Of a stretch of DNA of 64,000 nucleotides, positions 9,706 through 18,362 are shown in pieces. Source of the stretch: Methylotuvimicrobium buryatense 5G (lineage in GTDB: Bacteria > Pseudomonadota > Gammaproteobacteria > Methylococcales > Methylomonadaceae); the NCBI RefSeq assembly GCF_000341735.1, contig NZ_KB455575.1, positions 4,866,766 to 4,930,765 on the forward strand. Reading direction: 5' to 3'. The stretch's first letter is position 1; each line of letters starts with the position of its first letter. The notes under the pieces were generated by a model. The model was not told where the DNA came from and made no database searches. It saw only the letters and a program-made list of their open reading frames with translations. The position numbers and the translations under genes are program-made.

Positions 9706-10203
9706 CAGCAATTCCCAATTTGGAGATCAAAAAGGGTGTGGGGTATGCTTGGCGAGGATGTCGGCAGCAGGGGCAGATTTTTGCTCCTCGGCAATTGCTG
9801 AGTTACATGGATGTAATGAATGCAGAAAATGCAGGAGCATTTTTCTGCCCTGCATTGCCCTACTACACGCCATCCTTGGCGTAATGCAAAATCTGCATTC
9901 ACACCATCCTTGGCGCTTAGCTGTCGCCAAGCCTCCATGGACATAGGTATCTACACAAGTATACAGCTTTATAAAACAATTAGTTAAGTTAATTTCTCTG
10001 TTATCTAGGATAAAAAAGTAGACTAAAAACTTCAATTTTTAGTCCCTATTTTCATAAAAAACCAGAAGAAACTTTATAACAGCATGATTTTAAAAAATAA
10101 AGATGTGTAGATACTTATGCTCCATGGATGGGTTTACGGCGTTCCTCGACAGACATACCCCACACCCTAAAATCGGCGAAACTGCTCAAACTGGGAATTG
10201 CTG
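9706..10203. mobile_element. Family A element (copy 2, long form) interrupted by a nested element
   Basis: Left end CAGCAATTCCCAATTTG, right end CAAACTGGGAATTGCTG. The copy includes the long-form segment seen at 1234-1532. It is split by a separate 178-bp element at 9942-10119; without it the two halves rejoin as a normal A copy like that at 47005-47218. Confidence 0.85.
9942..10119. mobile_element. 178-bp AT-rich non-autonomous element with 9-bp target duplication, nested in A
   Basis: The ends are CATAGGTATCTACACA (left) and the complement of CATAAGTATCTACACA (right), 16 bp with one mismatch. CTCCATGGA occurs immediately before (9933-9941) and after (10120-10128) but only once in uninterrupted A copies, so it is a true 9-bp target duplication. 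No coding capacity. The mobilising transposase family is not identified. Confidence 0.88.
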
Positions 10204-10242
10204 TGAGTATTCAATTCGACACCTGCGGCTGCGCGGACGTTG

Positions 10243-10404
10243 TATACTCATCGCAGATCAAAATTCGGCGCCGGGGTGCCCGTCAAAGGACGCCGTGAAT
10301 ACGTCCATGTAGGCTCTATGCCAGCTCCATGCTGGCAAAGCCTTTGTCGAACACCCCGGTGCCTCCTTAGTCGCCTGCCGAATTTTCAAGTACGAAAGGT
10401 ATAG
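10243..10404. mobile_element. Family B element (copy 3), overlapping the 3' end of a gene
   Basis: TATACTCATCGCAGATC to GTACGAAAGGTATA. Its right end supplies the last codons and the stop codon of the leftward gene at 10367-10846. Confidence 0.8.
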
Positions 10405-10846
10405 CGTTTTTATCTGGATGCGATTGGTATTTCTCGAGTAAATAGTCCCTCAACCAAGTTTCGCTGTCAACATCGGACCGGAGGGTATCGTCGATTTTTA
10501 GCAGGCGTTGTTTCAACAAATGACGCGGCGTCAACAGCAGTTCAATATCGGACATTGCAACGAACTTGTCCGGATGGGTATTGTTGCCGTTCATGATGTT
10601 GAAAAGCTGATGTTTCTTTAATGACAGGCTGTCGATTAAATCTTCGCGGATATCAAGCATCAATGGCAGCAAATCGCTGCCGGTAAAGTCGTCTTCATGC
10701 AAGCATCGGAGCCGTTTTAGCATGTAGTTGATCGCGAAGCGGTAAATATCCGACTCCCGGACGTAAAACCTCGATGCTGTGACTTGAACAGCGTTACGAA
10801 GACTGTTTTCTATTCGTAGGGAAATGATGTGTTTCAGTTCGCTCAA
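10367..10846 (-). CDS. Hypothetical protein with ribbon-helix-helix-like start, 3' end formed by element B
   Basis: 159 residues from a TTG start at 10846 with GGAT about 9 nt upstream. The first 50 residues (KHIISLRIENSLRNAVQVTA ... IYRFAINYMLKRL) suggest a short strand followed by two helices, as in ribbon-helix-helix DNA-binding proteins, but the match is weak. The rest is charged and helical, without a recognised motif. The last residues (AIPFVLENSAGD) are encoded by the end of a B element, so the natural C-terminus has been replaced or fused. I do not recognise the family. Confidence 0.45.
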   Translation of the reverse strand: MSELKHIISLRIENSLRNAVQVTASRFYVRESDIYRFAINYMLKRLRCLHEDDFTGSDLLPLMLDIREDLIDSLSLKKHQLFNIMNGNNTHPDKFVAMSDIELLLTPRHLLKQRLLKIDDTLRSDVDSETWLRDYLLEKYQSHPDKNAIPFVLENSAGD

Positions 10847-11018
10847 TTTTACGATCCTTAATTGTAACTATTCAGCATGAGTATTCTGCTTAAATTATTA
10901 GCAAAATTGCTTAACCCATCGACCAGGATTAATAACTCGGAAAATTTTGGTGCTGGGTGAATGCGTCCTAATATGCTCTGACTGCAACTGTATAATACCG
11001 TTCTGTCGCAGTCGGTTT

Positions 11019-11157
11019 TATTCTCATCGCAGATCAAAATTCGGCGCCGGGGTGCCCGTCAAAGGACGCCGTAAATACATCCATGTAGGCAAAGCCTTTG
11101 CCGAACACCCCGGCACCTCCATAGGCTAATGCCGAAATTTGAAGTGCGAAAGGTATA
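11019..11157. mobile_element. Family B element (copy 4, internal deletion)
   Basis: Both ends are present, but the stretch with the GCCAGCTCCATGCTGG hairpin is missing, giving 139 bp. The left end (TATTCTCATCGCAGATC) is diverged. Confidence 0.7.
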
Positions 11158-11288
11158 CTTTCCAAGTTACTCGTCCAATGGGCGATTCAAGGGGTTTATG
11201 TAACCGTATGATAAATTACGTATATTTCGTAGGTTGACTGCAGGATTTAGGAAAAATCAATACCTGACAACATTCTTGGTCGAACCAT

Positions 11289-11363
11289 TATATCTTTCGC
11301 ACTTCAAATTTCGGGAGTGCCCTAGGACACCCCGGTGCTGAATTTTGATCTACGATGGGTATA
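11289..11363. mobile_element. Family B element (copy 5, 75-bp end-to-end deletion form, inverted)
   Basis: TATATCTTTCGCACTTC at one end and GATCTACGATGGGTATA at the other, with almost all of the middle lost. The two termini are nearly joined, giving a mini-copy. Confidence 0.7.
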
Positions 11364-11608
11364 CCGAAGGCTTACATGGAAATTAGATAGCTTCTTCTAT
11401 CTAAATTTAATATTAAATTATTACAATTTTGTGACAAAGACTAAATGTGACAAGTTGGAAGGATATGCAATTTTATGCCTAGACAGAGAAGTTAGTGTTT
11501 AAAGCCATATTTAATGTTAGAGGAATAGTGTTTCCAAATCTTCAACCTAAATCCTGCAAAGCCAAAAAAGAAGGCGAAACAGGCATTAAATCAGTACAGA
11601 AGGATCGT

Positions 11609-11743
11609 TATATCTATCGCACTTAAAAGTTCGGCATTAGCGTATGGAGGCGTCGGGGTGTTAGGCAAAGAGCCTACATGGATGTATTTACGGCGTCCTT
11701 TGACGGGCACCCCGGTGCCGAATTTTGATCTACGATGGCTATA
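11609..11743. mobile_element. Family B element (copy 6, inverted, internal deletion)
   Basis: TATATCTATCGCACTT to GATCTACGATGGCTATA. It lacks the same internal hairpin segment as copy 4, so copies 4 and 6 may share an ancestor. The AT-rich 245 bp between copies 5 and 6 holds nothing recognisable. Confidence 0.7.
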
Positions 11744-11858
11744 GAGCGACCGGGCTGATCGAGCTCTTGAATCGCATCGAAGATTACGTTAGGAAATTTG
11801 CAGCCAAGCGTTGGAACGCGTCTTATGGAGTCAAGCAGCCCCTGCCGCGGCAGCCCAA

Positions 11859-13535
11859 TCAATTGCTATCCTTCAAAAACGTGCGCCGGGCGATAAAAAT
11901 CGCCGACAACGGCATCGCCAATCCCAGGAACATCACGATGAAAAATAAGCTGCCTAATTGGCTGTAATCGGCGGCGGTGACGGTCAAGCCGGTTGTAGGA
12001 TCTTTGATTTCGCGGCTGATCACGAAAAATTGATTGAGCGCCTTAGTCAGTAATTGAGACAGCGATAGCGCCAAGTTGACGAATGCGGCCATGACCGCGA
12101 AATAGGTCGCCTTGAGTCTAGGCGGTGCGGAGTTGGCGATCCAGGCCAGCATCGGAATCATCGCGATCTGTCCGAGGGGAGATTCCAGCGCGGTATCGAT
12201 TAAGGCAATGAAGCGCGCATCGACCACGCCGCCGGTATGGGCCTGGGTCCATTCATGAAAGCCGTAAAACAGCGCGATATTAGGTAAATACAGCGCACTC
12301 AACACTATCGTCAAGACCGCAATCACATGGGTAATCGGGCGTTCGGCCATGAAGCGCCGGAATAGAAACATGCCGAACAGTGTCAGTCCGCTAGTGACTA
12401 ACGATAGTTGTGCAAGAAACTGTTGATCGAAGGTGAGCACATCGATCATCCACCACGTTTCGCCTGCGCCGGTCGTCGGCACGGCCCGAAAGGCGAATAT
12501 CACGAAAGCGATGCCGTACAGCTGATTGCGTTGAGTGGGCTCCAGGTCCAGCGTCAGGCGCCAAATCAAAAACATGACGATAGCCAGCGAACCGATGAAG
12601 ACGATCGCATCGCTATTCGGAATATCGCTCAAACCCATTAAGACCGCGAACAACACGAAACCGAGTCCGCCGCCGAGAATCCAGCAGTTGATTTCGGGCA
12701 ATTCATCTTCGGGCCGGGCCAGCAAGCGGTCAATTTCTTCGCGTTCATAACCTTGCGCCGCCAAGCGCCATTCCTGTTGAGATCGCAGATAGGCGGACAG
12801 CAATACCCCAGCTATCGAAATCAAGGGTATGACCAAGGCCCAACGATAAACCGCCAAATACACCGCCGCTTTTTCGGCGTCGTCCATCAAGTGTACGTCA
12901 TCGAACAGAATGACATTGGCGGCCGCGACCAGCATCGACCCGCCGATAATGGCGACTCGGCCCAAGGTCTGCATCGTCGTGTGCGCTAATTTGATTTGCG
13001 CTTCGGGTAGCGGGCTGCCTTGTTCGTCGAAACGCGGCACCGCTTCGACCGTCATCGCATCGGCCACGGTATCCTGTACGACATAACCGATCGGCGCCAG
13101 TAATACCGATAAGACAAACCAGGTTTCGGCGGGCAGGATATGCGTCATGAATTCCCGGTCAGCCAAGAGATTGATCATGATCAGCAAGCTAGCCGCGATC
13201 AGCGCCGCGCCGAGATAGATCAACTTGGCTTTATGCCGCCACAGCAAATCGACTAAATGGCCGACCGGCATTTTCAATGCCCACGGCAGCATCACCCAGA
13301 AGCCCAGCATCGCCAAAAACTCGGCCGATAAGCCGAGATATTCCTTGACGAAAAAAGTTCCGACGATGCCTGTCAAGCCGGATACGCCGGCTGCTAGATA
13401 GACCATTAACGGCGGAACATAGCTAAGGCGCATTTGTCGAGCCAGATCGTAAACATTGCGGTCCAGCCAGTTTTGCCATTGGCGTTTCGGTTTTGTATTC
13501 ATAAGTTCATTGTCGATGAGAGAGACGTTATGCAA
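11859..13535 (-). CDS. Multi-spanning membrane transporter, BT1/MFS type
   Basis: A 558-residue protein with about 12-14 hydrophobic segments. After a short basic N-terminus come SYVPPLMVYLAAGVSGLTG and MLPWALKMPVGHLVDLLWR, an intracellular loop pattern like that of folate-biopterin (BT1) and other major-facilitator carriers. It ends FFIVMFLGLAMPLSAIFIARR. The TTG at 13535 has AGGA 7 nt upstream; an in-frame ATG at 13502 is the alternative start. Substrate unknown. It is monocistronic, with element arrays on both sides. BT1 membership is an inference from the loop motif only. Confidence 0.65.
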   Translation of the reverse strand: MHNVSLIDNELMNTKPKRQWQNWLDRNVYDLARQMRLSYVPPLMVYLAAGVSGLTGIVGTFFVKEYLGLSAEFLAMLGFWVMLPWALKMPVGHLVDLLWRHKAKLIYLGAALIAASLLIMINLLADREFMTHILPAETWFVLSVLLAPIGYVVQDTVADAMTVEAVPRFDEQGSPLPEAQIKLAHTTMQTLGRVAIIGGSMLVAAANVILFDDVHLMDDAEKAAVYLAVYRWALVIPLISIAGVLLSAYLRSQQEWRLAAQGYEREEIDRLLARPEDELPEINCWILGGGLGFVLFAVLMGLSDIPNSDAIVFIGSLAIVMFLIWRLTLDLEPTQRNQLYGIAFVIFAFRAVPTTGAGETWWMIDVLTFDQQFLAQLSLVTSGLTLFGMFLFRRFMAERPITHVIAVLTIVLSALYLPNIALFYGFHEWTQAHTGGVVDARFIALIDTALESPLGQIAMIPMLAWIANSAPPRLKATYFAVMAAFVNLALSLSQLLTKALNQFFVISREIKDPTTGLTVTAADYSQLGSLFFIVMFLGLAMPLSAIFIARRTFLKDSN

Positions 13536-13620
13536 GGCTTAATCCTAACTCGGACTTGCCCGGAGCCAAAGCGGAAATAGTTTTCGCCATAAAAGTAAAA
13601 ACGATAGAGACTTAGATCCT

Positions 13621-14013
13621 TGTGGGAGCGACGCCTTTGTCGCGATATCGAAGCCGAGGTCGTTTACATGATCTATATCTTTTTCGAAGCCTGCAACGTT
13701 TAGCCGCCTTTTGTTCGGAACTTGGCGTTGCGGCTTCGATTCCGTTGTTCGTTTTTTAGCATTGTCGTCTTCGACGATCGCGATCTGGGGATCGCTCCCA
13801 CACTGGGCTTGTAATCTTTTGTTGAATCTTTTGTGGGAGCGACGCCTTCGTCGCGATGTCGAGGCCGGTGTCGTTTAAGTTATCTATATCTTTTTCGAAG
13901 CCTGCAACATTCAGCCGCCTTTTTTTCGGAGCTTGGTGTTGCGGCTTCGATTCCGTTGTTCGTTTTTTAGCATTGTCGTTTTCGACGATCGCGATCTGGG
14001 GATCGCTCCCACA
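13621..14013. repeat. Family C array, two units
   Basis: Two direct copies of a roughly 181-bp unit (13621 to about 13802, and about 13831 to 14013) separated by a 28-bp linker. Each unit starts TGTGGGAGCGACGCC and ends with the inverted GGGGATCGCTCCCACA. The inside holds AGCCGCCTTTT and TTCGATTCCGTTGTTCG. Single or tandem copies recur at 17481-18088 and 22421-22604. Confidence 0.85.
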
Positions 14014-14027
14014 GCACTAATTATTTG

Positions 14028-14139
14028 GCAGGACGGGGTTTACAACCCCGTCCGAAACGTTTCGACTTTGGCCGAAGTAAGCCGAGATGCTTGGAGCAAA
14101 CCGAAACATTGGGGACTGGTTAAATAACCCGTCCCGCAG
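14028..14139. repeat. Family D palindromic repeat (copy 1)
   Basis: GGACGGGG-TTTACAA-CCCCGTCC at one side and GGTTAAATAACC at the other, with the strand-symmetric words CGAAACGTTTCG and GACTTTGGCC between. It recurs inside element H at 46805-46921 and at 55130-55240. Confidence 0.7.
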
Positions 14140-14208
14140 GCTACGCGGAGAATTGGAGGCTCATCCAGACAAAATAGCCATTGAAATTGATCATTTCCTA
14201 TTGCTACT

Positions 14209-14370
14209 TATACCCTTTGCCGGTCAAATTTCGACGCCAGGGGGTCCGTCAAAGGACGCCGCGAATACGTCCATGTAGGCTCTGTGACAGCATCCCTGCT
14301 GTCAAAGCCTTTGCCGAACACCTCGGTGCCTCCATACGTCAATGCCGAAATTTGAAGTGCGATGGGTATA
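14209..14370. mobile_element. Family B element (copy 7)
   Basis: Full-length copy, TATACCCTTTGCCGGTC to GAAGTGCGATGGGTATA, 140 bp upstream of the orphan TolC-type gene. It carries changes in the left end and in the internal hairpin (GACAGCATCCCTGCTGTC, still pairing). Confidence 0.78.
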
Positions 14371-14510
14371 CTTGAATAAAACCAACCGACATCCTTGACA
14401 TCAGTGACTTACGATGCGGTATTATCGACTCGATTCCAAAGCCTATTTAATATTAGTATTTTCTTATATACTAGCCGGCATGATTCACATTACCTCAACG
14501 GAAAGCCATT

Positions 14511-15869
14511 ATGCTTGAATTGACCAAAACAGCCGTTCTGGCTTGCTTACTGATACTGCCGCAAACGCATGTTTACGCGCAATCTTCGGAACTCGAACGC
14601 CGGCCGACTTACACCTTGGAAGACGTCATATCGCTTGCATTGCAAAACAATCCGGATTTACAAATCGCTCATGAGCGTATCGGCCAAGCTCAAGCGCAAT
14701 TGGGCGAAGCATTCGCCGCGTTTTACCCGCAAGCCCAAATACGTATGTCTTACGAACATACCGACAATCCCTCGCGGGCGTTCGGCATGATCATATCTCA
14801 GCGGCGACTGAATCTCGACGGCTCGACCAATTTCAATCAACCGGGCGGAACCGATAATTACCGGCCCGAAGTCGTTGCAACCTATTCATTGTTTCGCGGC
14901 GGCCAAGACTACCAAGCGGCCAAGGCCGCCGAACTCGGCGTCGAAGCGGCACAATTGCAAGAGTCGGCCGTCCGCAATCAATTAATCGAAGCCGTGACCT
15001 CGACCTATTACGGCCTGCTTGCAAGCTCCGAGGCACATAAAGTCGCATTGAATTCAATCAAGGCGGTCGACAGCGAACTGCGGCAAAGCAGAAACCAATA
15101 CGATGCCGGCGCGCTATTGAAATCCGATGTCTTATCGTTGGAAGTGCAATTGGCCGAAACCCAAGACGCCGAGATTCAAGCCGCGAATGCGATCGAACTG
15201 ACTCGGACCGGACTCAAAACGCTGCTGGGCCTTAATGCCAACGAATCATTCGAATTCGAGCAAGTCTCGGCGGGGCTACAAATTCTGGAAAATCATGAAT
15301 CGTTCGACGATTTACTCAACCGCGCCATCAAGGAGCGTCCGGAAATCGCCGCGGCTTACAAACGAGTCGAAATCGCCGAACGCAAATTGAGCGCGGCCAA
15401 AGGCGCGCATCTGCCGCGCGCGAATGCGTATGTCAGCTATGGCTCGGACAGCAAGAATATCGATTTTTCCACTAACCGCGACAATGTCACGGCCGGCGTC
15501 ATGGTCGAAATGGATTTGTTTAACGGTTTCGGTACCAGCGAAGCCGTTAAAAAAGCCGAGCACCAATTGAACGAAGCGCAAAAAGCGCATACCCAGACCA
15601 AGCTCGCTATCGAAAACGAAGTCAAAACCGCGCATTTGAAATTCAGGGAAGCGCTGGCGCGTCTCAATGTGACGCGAGTGGCCATCGCGTCGGCCGAGGA
15701 AGCCTTGCGCTTGGTCAACCAACAACGCCAAGCCGGCGCCGCCACGGTCACGCGCTATATCGAAGCCGAAGTTGCGCGCGACAAAGCGCATTCACGCGAT
15801 ATCGCGGCACGTTTCGACGCGCTACGCGCCGAAGCCGAGCTCAAAAAAGCGCTGGGGAGTTGGAGGTGA
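14511..15869 (+). CDS. TolC-family outer-membrane efflux/export protein (orphan)
   Basis: 452 residues with a signal peptide (VLACLLILPQTHVYAQ) and two outer-membrane efflux repeats. The typical signature YTLEDVISLALQNNPDLQIA opens repeat 1, and LLNRAIKERPEIAAAYKRVEIAERKL opens repeat 2. Long heptad-rich helices (QAQLGEAFAAFYPQAQ, LRQSRNQYDAGALLKSDVLS) form the periplasmic tunnel. TolC-type trimers provide the outer-membrane exit for RND pumps or type I secretion. No partner pump or adaptor gene is adjacent, so its partner is unknown. GGAAAG lies 7 nt before the ATG. The gene ends inside a GTGAATA heptamer array that hosts an IS copy. Confidence 0.85.
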   Translation: MLELTKTAVLACLLILPQTHVYAQSSELERRPTYTLEDVISLALQNNPDLQIAHERIGQAQAQLGEAFAAFYPQAQIRMSYEHTDNPSRAFGMIISQRRLNLDGSTNFNQPGGTDNYRPEVVATYSLFRGGQDYQAAKAAELGVEAAQLQESAVRNQLIEAVTSTYYGLLASSEAHKVALNSIKAVDSELRQSRNQYDAGALLKSDVLSLEVQLAETQDAEIQAANAIELTRTGLKTLLGLNANESFEFEQVSAGLQILENHESFDDLLNRAIKERPEIAAAYKRVEIAERKLSAAKGAHLPRANAYVSYGSDSKNIDFSTNRDNVTAGVMVEMDLFNGFGTSEAVKKAEHQLNEAQKAHTQTKLAIENEVKTAHLKFREALARLNVTRVAIASAEEALRLVNQQRQAGAATVTRYIEAEVARDKAHSRDIAARFDALRAEAELKKALGSWR

Positions 15870-15893
15870 ATAGTGAATAGTGAATAGTGAATA
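15867..15893. repeat. GTGAATA heptamer array, left part (split by IS)
   Basis: About four tandem GTGAATA units start at the stop codon of the TolC-type gene. The array continues on the right side of the insertion sequence at 16748. Confidence 0.9.
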
Positions 15894-16745
15894 GGGGCTG
15901 TTGCCGTTTTGTAATGTACCCTTGAATTTCAATAATTCCGCCTCATAACTCGTTTATTTTTAGCCAAAAATAAGCAAACTATGCCGCGACAAATGTTAAC
16001 GGATGAACGGTGGGAAAAATTGAAGATGACTATGTTGAAAATGGGAATATATGACAAACCCTTTCTTCGGCAAACAACCGAAGGGATTTTCTATCGTTTG
16101 CGCGTAGGTTGTCCCTGGCGAGATCTACCCAGTGCCTTTGGTAACTGGAATGCTGCTTATAAACGCTTCAATGAATGGTCTCGTAAAGAAAAACTGATGG
16201 GTATTTTTAACGAACTGATCGTTGAGCCTGACTTGGAATGGCAATTTATTGATGGCAGTATTGTGAAAGCTCATCAGCATAGTAGCGGTGCGGCACATGG
16301 GCAAGAATCAGCGATTGGTAAGTCGGTGGCGGGCAATACAACCAAAATCCATATGGCTGTTGATGCCTGTGGTCTTCCCATCCACTTTACACTGACAGGT
16401 GGCGAAGTTCATGATTGTAAAGAAGCGCCAATCTTAGTCGCTGAACTGCCTAAGGCAGACTATATCGTTGCTGACAAAGGCTATGACAGTGAACCACTCC
16501 GTGTTCAGATTAAAGAAAAAGGAGCTGTTCCTGTCATTCCAAGAAAAAAGAATTCAACCGTAGGGAATGATGATATGGATTGGTGTCTCTACAAATATCG
16601 TCACCTCGTTGAAAATGTGTTTGCAAGACTGAAACATTTCAGAGCTATTGCTACACGATATGACAAGCTAAAACGAAATTTTGAAGCTTCTGTGGCCTTA
16701 GCTTGCGCTTTTTTATGGTTACCTATGTGAAACGGCAACAGCCCC
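15894..16745. mobile_element. Complete IS5-family insertion sequence (852 bp)
   Basis: It is bounded by 16-bp inverted repeats GGGGCTGTTGCCGTTT, with TA on both outer sides (15892-15893 and 16746-16747), the likely target duplication. It encodes one uninterrupted transposase and has landed inside a GTGAATA array. Confidence 0.92.
15981..16730 (+). CDS. IS5-family DDE transposase
   Basis: 249 residues, intact. The N-terminal DUF4096-like domain contains LTDERWEKL, GIFYRLRVGCPWRDLPSAFG and NAAYKRFNEW. The catalytic triad is visible as D in FIDGSIVKAH, D in IVADKGYDS and E in YRHLVENVFARLKHFR. It cuts and pastes the element by recognising the terminal repeats. Many relatives in this group split the gene into two frames; here a single frame spans the element. 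Codon use is more AT-rich than the neighbours, and the intact ends suggest recent arrival. Confidence 0.95.
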   Translation: MPRQMLTDERWEKLKMTMLKMGIYDKPFLRQTTEGIFYRLRVGCPWRDLPSAFGNWNAAYKRFNEWSRKEKLMGIFNELIVEPDLEWQFIDGSIVKAHQHSSGAAHGQESAIGKSVAGNTTKIHMAVDACGLPIHFTLTGGEVHDCKEAPILVAELPKADYIVADKGYDSEPLRVQIKEKGAVPVIPRKKNSTVGNDDMDWCLYKYRHLVENVFARLKHFRAIATRYDKLKRNFEASVALACAFLWLPM

Positions 16746-16794
<49 letters not shown>

Positions 16795-16857
16795 ATGATG
16801 TGACTTTTCTAACATTTGTCAAGCACCGATTTCACCTTTCACCTTTCACCTTTCACC

Positions 16858-17256
16858 TCATTCAAACGCCAACCCCGCTTGCCGCCAAGCTTTAGCTCCG
16901 CCTTCAAGATTGTACAAATTACGATAGCCTAGCTCATAGAGAGACCGCGCGGCCGCATTGCCCATAGGTCCGCCTTCGCAATACAAGTAAAGAGCGGTGT
17001 TTTTATCGGCAGGCAATTTATCTTGGTATCGCTCAACCTCGTTGTAAGGAATGAAAAGATTAGTTCCTTTGATATGCTGCTGTTCGGGAATGTGAACATC
17101 GATTAAAACAATAGACTCATTTTGCATGATTCGATTGAGTTCATCAGCACTGATCATGGTCAAATAATCAGGTTTTTGAAAGGCGCAACCGGCGACGATA
17201 GCGATAATCATGATCGAAAATAACAATGTTTTCTTAGTCAAGATTCGGAGTTTCAT
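16858..17256 (-). CDS. Rhodanese-domain lipoprotein
   Basis: Starting at the ATG at 17256 the product has 132 residues. A lipoprotein signal ends at the lipobox IVAGC with lipidated C24. A single rhodanese domain follows: VLIDVHIPEQQHIKGTNL, then the active loop LYCEGGPMGNAAA with catalytic C93, then GYRNLYNLEGGAKAWRQAGL. Rhodanese domains carry sulfur as a persulfide on that Cys; the lipid anchor puts this one at a membrane face in the envelope. A 14-residue longer N-terminus from 17298 would bury the signal and was rejected. Sulfur donor and acceptor are unknown. Confidence 0.85.
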   Translation of the reverse strand: MKLRILTKKTLLFSIMIIAIVAGCAFQKPDYLTMISADELNRIMQNESIVLIDVHIPEQQHIKGTNLFIPYNEVERYQDKLPADKNTALYLYCEGGPMGNAAARSLYELGYRNLYNLEGGAKAWRQAGLAFE

Positions 17257-17480
17257 AAACAATGACCTATTTAAAAGAGTAAAACGGCATTTAACCATAA
17301 AAACTCGGCTGGGCGCGAAGCGGTTTCAAATGACGGGTATTACTACGCTTCCGGCGCTCCGCATTGTCTTTTCACCTTATCGTTACAACGCTCTGCGTTG
17401 GAATGCAGCATGCAACGCTCCAGCGTTGCGAAACCGGATATCCCGCTTGAGTTGAAACAAATAACAAGGATGATTAGGGC

Positions 17481-18088
17481 TGTGGGAGCGATCCCCAGAT
17501 CGCGATCGTCGAAGACGACAATGCTAAATAACGAACAACGGAATCGAAGCCGCAACGACAAGCTCCGAAAAAAAGGCGGCTAAACGTTGCAGTCTTCGAA
17601 AAAAGACAAAGACAGCTTAAACGACACCGGCCTCGACATCGCGACGAAGGCGCCGCTCCCACAAAAGATTTCAATAAAAGATTACAACCCCAGTGTGGGA
17701 GTGATCCCCAGATCGCGATCGTCGAAGCCGACAATGCTAAAAAACGAATAACGGAATCGAAGCCGCAACGCCAAGCTCCGAAAAAAAGGCGGCTAAACGT
17801 TGCAGTCTTCGAAAAAAGACAAAGACAGCTTAAACGACACCGGCTTCGACATCGCGACGAAGGCGTCGCTCCCACAAAAGGTTTCAACAAAAGATTACAA
17901 CCCCAGTGTGGGAGCGATCCTCAGATCGCGATCGTCGAAGACGACAATGCTAAAAAACGAACAACGGAATCGAGGCCGCAACGCCAAGCTCCGAAAAAAA
18001 GGCGGCTAAACGTTGCAGGCTTCGAAAAAGATATAGATCACGTAAACGACCTCGGCTTCGACATCGCGACGAAGGCGTCGCTCCCACA
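17481..18088. repeat. Family C array, three units, opposite orientation
   Basis: Three consecutive units of about 181 bp, each from TGTGGGAGCGATCCCCAG to GGCGTCGCTCCCACA, joined by short linkers that contain AAAAGATTACAACCCCAG. Compared with the array at 13621 they are inverted. The near-regular spacing suggests growth by unequal exchange. Confidence 0.85.
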
Positions 18089-18119
18089 AAAGATTCAACA
18101 AAAGGTTGCTATGCGGGTA

Positions 18120-18279
18120 TATACCTTTCGCACTTCAAATTTCGGCAGTGCCCGAGAAGGCGCCGGGGTGTCCGACAAAGGCTTTGCCAGCATGGAGCTG
18201 GCATAAAGCCTACATGGACGTATTCACGGCGTCCTTTGGCGGACACCCCGGTGCCGAATTTTGATCTACGATGGGTATA
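18120..18279. mobile_element. Family B element (copy 8, inverted)
   Basis: Full-length, TATACCTTTCGCACTTC to GATCTACGATGGGTATA, lying between a C array and the DUF3683 dehydrogenase gene; it may contain or displace that gene's promoter. Confidence 0.8.
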
Positions 18280-18362
18280 AATAAAAGCCATGCGGATTTT
18301 GAGTTTTTAGACCCTGCCCGCGAGTGATACAATGCAGCTTTCCAACCACGCCATTACCTAGG

